From positions 20,747 through 28,741 of the forward strand of contig DLHV01000035.1 in assembly GCA_002483395.1 (NCBI GenBank): a stretch of 7,995 bases of DNA, in the 5' to 3' direction. Shown piece after piece: positions 5,378 through 7,995 of the stretch (positions are counted from its first letter, which is position 1; the number at the start of each line of letters is the position of its first letter). The notes below the pieces were generated by a model that saw nothing but the letters and a program-made list of their open reading frames with translations, made no database searches and had not been told where the DNA came from. Made by a program: the position numbers and the translations under genes. The stretch comes from Chloracidobacterium sp. UBA7659. Lineage in GTDB: Bacteria > Acidobacteriota > Blastocatellia > Pyrinomonadales > Pyrinomonadaceae.

Positions 5378-6831
5378 ACGAATTCGCGGTAACACCAGCC
5401 GTGACGCAACTTCGGCGTCCGGGCGTCATCATCACCGAAGTCACACCGGACAGTCTCGGCGCCGAGCTTGAGCTGGCACCCAATGACCGAATCATCCGCG
5501 TCAATGGCCGCAACGTGCGCGACTATCTGGATTTTCGGTTTCAAACCGCCGGTGAGACCGAGCTGACGTTTAAGGTCAAAAAGCCAAACGGCGAAACTCT
5601 TGAAATCGAATTCGACCGTGACGAAGGCGAAGATTTCGGGTTGATGTTCGAGCAGATCGTCCCGCGGCAATGCGCCAACGAGTGCATCTTCTGCTTCTGT
5701 AAAGGAAATCCGGCGGACGCCCGGCCGTCGCTGTTCGTTCGCGACGAGGACATACGCCTTTCATTTCTGTACGGCAATTACACAACCCTCAGCTCGATCA
5801 CCGATGACGAGATGAAGCGGATCATCGAACAGCGCCTGTCTCCGCAGTATGTTTCCGTCCACGCTACCGATGTGAAAACGCGTGCCTATCTTCTGGGCGG
5901 CGATGAAAGCCGGGCCGACATATCGGGCAAACTAAAAACCTTGCTCGAAAACGACATAGAGATTCACGCCCAGGTCGTTCTTTGTCCAACGATCAACGAC
6001 GGCGCCCAGTTGGAAAAAACGCTCCGCGATCTGGCCGCGCATTATCCAAAAGTGGTCAGCACGGCCGTCGTCCCGGTCGCCTTGACCCGTTACAACACCG
6101 ACGACCGCCTGACCCGCGTCACACCGGAATTCTGCCAACGCACCATCCACGAGGTCGAAAAACTGCAAAGAGAATTTCGCAAAACACTCGGCGTGACCTT
6201 TGCGTTCTTAGGCGACGAGATCTACGTCAAAGCCGGTATGGACGTCCCGAGCCGCCGCCATTACGGCAACTACCCGCAGATCGAAGACGGAGTAGGAATG
6301 ATCCGCTCGTTCCTGAGTGCGTTTGAAAAGCTTTTGAGCCGAAAGGCAGAACCGCCTGCGTTAGCGGGTGGTGGAGCATTAACAAACCGCAAGATGAGTG
6401 TCCGTACACATTCGGCCGCGATGGTTCCGCAACGATTCGAGAATCTCGACTTTCGACCACCCGCTAACGCGGGCGGTTCCGCCTTATTCGGCACTATCCT
6501 GACAGGCGAAATGTTCGCCCAGATCCTCGCCGCGCAGATCGAAAAATACAACCGCGCAACCGGAGCCAGGCTAAAAGTGATCGCCGTCCCAAACACATAT
6601 TTCGGCGGCGATGTTTCGGTTGCCGGTCTGCTCACCGCTCAGGACTTCCTTGCGGTAAAAGGCCAGATAGTCGGCGATTTTGTAATAATTCCAAAGAGCA
6701 CGATCAAATCCGACGAACCGATCTTCCTCGACGGAATGTCTTACGACACTCTCAAACAAAAATTCGACGTGCCGATCTACGATCTCGACACGCCGGGCTT
6801 GATCAAATTCCTATCAGCACCAGTTGTGTGA
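5374..6831 (+). CDS. DUF512 family protein: PDZ plus radical-SAM-like domain, with internal repeat insertion
   Basis: This matches the conserved bacterial family annotated as DUF512 or putative radical SAM/PDZ protein, whose reaction is unknown. Residues about 15-90 are PDZ-like (GVIITEVTPDSLGAELELAP, NDRIIRVNG). Cys100, Cys104 and Cys107 (CANECIFC) form CX3CX2C, the radical-SAM 4Fe-4S motif, followed by the family signatures RPSLFVRDEDIRLSFLYGNY and SPQYVSVHATD. The C-terminal part keeps GVGMIRSFL, GTILTGEMFA, FGGDVSVAGLLT and FLDGMSYD. At 485 residues it is longer than the usual roughly 430-450; the excess is explained by residues about 324-370, encoded by an inverted-repeat element that keeps the frame open. 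After Cys107 the chain reads FCKGNP, where I recall FVDQLPKG in most relatives. The ATG at 5374 has no clear ribosome binding site and sits in a hairpin; GTG at 5401 is an alternative. It converges on the tonB-like gene. Confidence 0.88.
   Translation: MYEFAVTPAVTQLRRPGVIITEVTPDSLGAELELAPNDRIIRVNGRNVRDYLDFRFQTAGETELTFKVKKPNGETLEIEFDRDEGEDFGLMFEQIVPRQCANECIFCFCKGNPADARPSLFVRDEDIRLSFLYGNYTTLSSITDDEMKRIIEQRLSPQYVSVHATDVKTRAYLLGGDESRADISGKLKTLLENDIEIHAQVVLCPTINDGAQLEKTLRDLAAHYPKVVSTAVVPVALTRYNTDDRLTRVTPEFCQRTIHEVEKLQREFRKTLGVTFAFLGDEIYVKAGMDVPSRRHYGNYPQIEDGVGMIRSFLSAFEKLLSRKAEPPALAGGGALTNRKMSVRTHSAAMVPQRFENLDFRPPANAGGSALFGTILTGEMFAQILAAQIEKYNRATGARLKVIAVPNTYFGGDVSVAGLLTAQDFLAVKGQIVGDFVIIPKSTIKSDEPIFLDGMSYDTLKQKFDVPIYDLDTPGLIKFLSAPVV
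6338..6492. repeat. REPIN-like inverted-repeat element inside the DUF512 coding sequence
   Basis: The left arm 6343-6372 and right arm 6456-6485 are inverse complements at 28 of 30 positions (one A/C mismatch, one G/T wobble), around an 83-nt spacer. GCCGA at 6338-6342 and TCGGC at 6488-6492 extend the pairing beyond a 2-nt bulge. Each arm contains its own small hairpin (CCCGC-TAAC-GCGGG in the right arm), the layout of paired REP sequences. Translation gives EPPALAGG from the left arm and PPANAGGSA from the right arm, and the reading frame is kept. The spacer also holds the perfect palindrome CGAGAATCTCG at 6438-6448. No transposase is encoded. Confidence 0.75.
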
Positions 6832-6843
6832 GCGGGTGGTCGA
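6831..6843 (+). repeat. Partial copy of the same repeat at the DUF512 stop codon
   Basis: AGCGGGTGGTCGA here is identical to the reverse complement of 6453-6465 in the right arm, and its first ten bases match the left arm at 6363-6372. The first base is the last base of the TGA stop codon. It looks like a solo or decayed arm of the element. Confidence 0.5.
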
Positions 6844-6856
6844 GACTGCCAGTGAA

Positions 6857-6940
6857 CAAAAACGCAGAAACACTTCCGGTAGCTACGGCATGTTCTTTAC
6901 CGGCCGGATAAGACACACTCCCTACCGGTCGTGTTTCTGC
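6857..6940 (-). terminator. Long hairpin with T-tract: terminator of the tonB-like gene
   Basis: GCAGAAACAC (6864-6873) pairs perfectly with GTGTTTCTGC (6931-6940). After a 2x2 internal loop, CCGGTAG (6876-6882) pairs with CTACCGG (6922-6928), giving 17 bp around a 39-nt loop. Read on the minus strand, the stem is followed at once by GTTTTTG (6863-6857), fitting an intrinsic terminator 23 bases after the minus-strand stop codon. On the plus strand no T-tract follows, so it may only weakly stop DUF512 transcription. Confidence 0.65.
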
Positions 6941-6962
6941 CCATGTTGGCAAAGCTGCGGCA

Positions 6963-7763
6963 TCAACTTCGCTTGAAGTTATAGACGATCACGCCTGTAA
7001 CCTTTACCGGAACTTCAGAGAGATATGTCGGGCTGAATTTTGCACTCCACGCTGCTTTCTCGGCCGCACTTCTCAGCAAAGGATGTCCGTTTATCGCTTT
7101 CGACGAGATCACCTTTCCCGTTTCGTCGATCGTTATCTGAACACTGACCGCGCCTTCCGCACCGACCATTTGTGCGGGCTTAGGATATGGCGGTGGCGGT
7201 AGGGATTTTGCCTGGCCATTGATGACTCCTTTGGAAATCATGGGCGGGATGGGTGGTTTCGGCTTAATGACCGGCGGCGGGTCGGGAATCCTATCAGCAA
7301 CGGGATCTGAAATGGTCGAAGAACTACTTCCATACGGCACGCTGCCGCTCGAGCTGACGTTGCCAGGATCTCCGACGCCATCGGTTTCGATTCCCTGGCC
7401 AACTTTGAAATTCCCGTATGGCCTCGGTTTGCCTGCATTAGGATTGACGGAGATAGCCGTCGGAACTATGGGGTTCTCATCCAATCGCAACATATTATCG
7501 TTGCGAATAGGTATATCGGATCGTTTTGCCTGATTCTCAGCCTGCATCGGTTTCGGCGGCTCAGGAGCATCGGGTGTGACGGGTGCAAGCATCATCGAAA
7601 GTTCGAACTCTTCGTTGTCCAGCCCGATATCGGCGGCATACAAGCTGAAGACAACCGCCGTAACGAACAAAATTCCGACCACCACGGACGAGACCACAAA
7701 ATATCGGCTCCGGCCCTTGAATTCGGCTCCGTGCGTGTCCGATTCGATCAATTTGTCAAACAT
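6963..7763 (-). CDS. TonB-family energy-transducer-like protein
   Basis: A 266-residue inner-membrane protein with the standard TonB layout. It has a short cytoplasmic N-terminus, one membrane helix at about 21-44 (YFVVSSVVVGILFVTAVVFS), and a long periplasmic spacer with Pro-rich stretches at about 64-73 and 160-175 (PDPPPVIKPKPPIPP). A TonB C-terminal domain fills about 190-266, with the YP motif at 193-194 and a terminal VIVYNFKRS. TonB proteins carry proton-motive energy from ExbB/ExbD to outer-membrane receptors, but neither partner nor receptor is in the window, so a role outside classical uptake is possible. The SISKGVINGQAKSLP-type lead-in is common in acidobacterial homologues (from memory). 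AGGAGG at 7777-7772, 8 bases before the ATG, is a strong ribosome binding site and fixes the start. A hairpin with T-tract follows the stop codon. Confidence 0.9.
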   Translation of the reverse strand: MFDKLIESDTHGAEFKGRSRYFVVSSVVVGILFVTAVVFSLYAADIGLDNEEFELSMMLAPVTPDAPEPPKPMQAENQAKRSDIPIRNDNMLRLDENPIVPTAISVNPNAGKPRPYGNFKVGQGIETDGVGDPGNVSSSGSVPYGSSSSTISDPVADRIPDPPPVIKPKPPIPPMISKGVINGQAKSLPPPPYPKPAQMVGAEGAVSVQITIDETGKVISSKAINGHPLLRSAAEKAAWSAKFSPTYLSEVPVKVTGVIVYNFKRS

Positions 7764-7808
7764 ATTTTTTTCCTCCTTTCAAGCCCGGTGCCAACCGTGT
7801 TTGGAGTA

Positions 7809-7822
7809 CCGCCTTTAGGCGG
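7809..7822. repeat. Small palindrome CCGCCT-TT-AGGCGG upstream of the tonB-like gene
   Basis: A perfect 6-bp stem with a 2-nt loop lies about 45 bases before the tonB-like start, in its probable leader. The sequence resembles a short dispersed palindromic repeat of acidobacterial genomes (from general familiarity). It could instead be a leader hairpin or an operator half-site. Confidence 0.4.
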
Positions 7823-7845
7823 CCTTCGTTTAACTTAGACACCAG

Positions 7846-7977
7846 ATGGAGGAAATAGTTCCCGCTTCCGTATTTGTTCCCTTCTTGAACAGCGGAACGC
7901 CTCAGGACTGCTATGTGGAATTCTTGATGGAAATGATCTCGGCAGCGATCGACACAGCGATCTCTTCGGGTGTGTGA
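7846..7977 (+). CDS. Doubtful small ORF, 43 codons, hypothetical
   Basis: An ATG-initiated frame ending in TGA, starting MEEIVPASVFVPFLNSGTPQ and ending AAIDTAISSGV. It is acidic and moderately hydrophobic, with no motif I recognise. No ribosome binding site precedes the ATG, and an in-frame TAA lies at 7831. Its composition looks more protein-like than most short frames here, so a gene fragment or a small protein is possible. Chance is also possible at this length. Confidence 0.2.
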   Translation: MEEIVPASVFVPFLNSGTPQDCYVEFLMEMISAAIDTAISSGV

Positions 7978-7995
7978 GAATTTATCGGTAAGCCT

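Noticed and set aside
6373..6455. Spacer of the REPIN-like element as a separate gene or ncRNA
   Set aside because: Only 83 bases, with no promoter or independent frame. It is read through as part of the DUF512 protein.

Overview
The window looks like chromosomal DNA of an acidobacterial-type bacterium, most likely Blastocatellia/Pyrinomonadaceae. This is inferred from three things: a Hanks-type kinase with the N-terminal helical region common in Acidobacteriota, two proteins with TonB C-terminal domains, and intergenic palindromic repeats of the kind frequent in those genomes. G+C is moderate. There are no rRNA or tRNA genes, no CRISPR array, no transposase and no phage gene. Taxonomy cannot be settled from this window alone.

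Layout. Positions 1-509 are a gene-free leader with a short repeat-like hairpin, two candidate promoters and a helically phased cluster of GACAA motifs. An alanine dehydrogenase gene follows (510-1646, +), with all catalytic residues intact. Positions 1647-1905 carry a terminator-like repeat and an extended -10 promoter. Then come a membrane-anchored Ser/Thr protein kinase (1906-3516, +) and, 91 bases later, an exported protein joining a TonB C-terminal domain to TPR repeats (3608-5173, +). After a 200-base gap with a strong hairpin over the start codon lies a PDZ plus radical-SAM-like DUF512 protein (5374-6831, +). It faces a TonB-family energy-transducer-like protein (6963-7763, -). A long hairpin between these two convergent genes ends in a T-tract on the minus strand. 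Beyond the tonB-like start, about 230 bases hold a small palindrome and one doubtful 43-codon ORF.

How the genes may work together. Alanine dehydrogenase is housekeeping nitrogen/carbon metabolism with its own promoter and terminator. The kinase and TonB/TPR genes are close and co-oriented, and may form a signalling or envelope unit: a cytoplasmic kinase with a periplasmic Pro/Thr-rich tail, and an exported scaffold. No ExbB/ExbD or TonB-dependent receptor is present.

The most interesting features are non-coding or mixed. (1) A 143-155 bp inverted-repeat element, REPIN-like, lies inside the DUF512 gene and is translated in frame as an extra ~47 residues. (2) A 13-nt piece of the same repeat sits on that gene's stop codon. 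(3) A near-perfect hairpin encloses its start codon. (4) A GACAA motif array with 10-12 nt spacing lies upstream of alanine dehydrogenase. No complete new defence or mobile system is visible.
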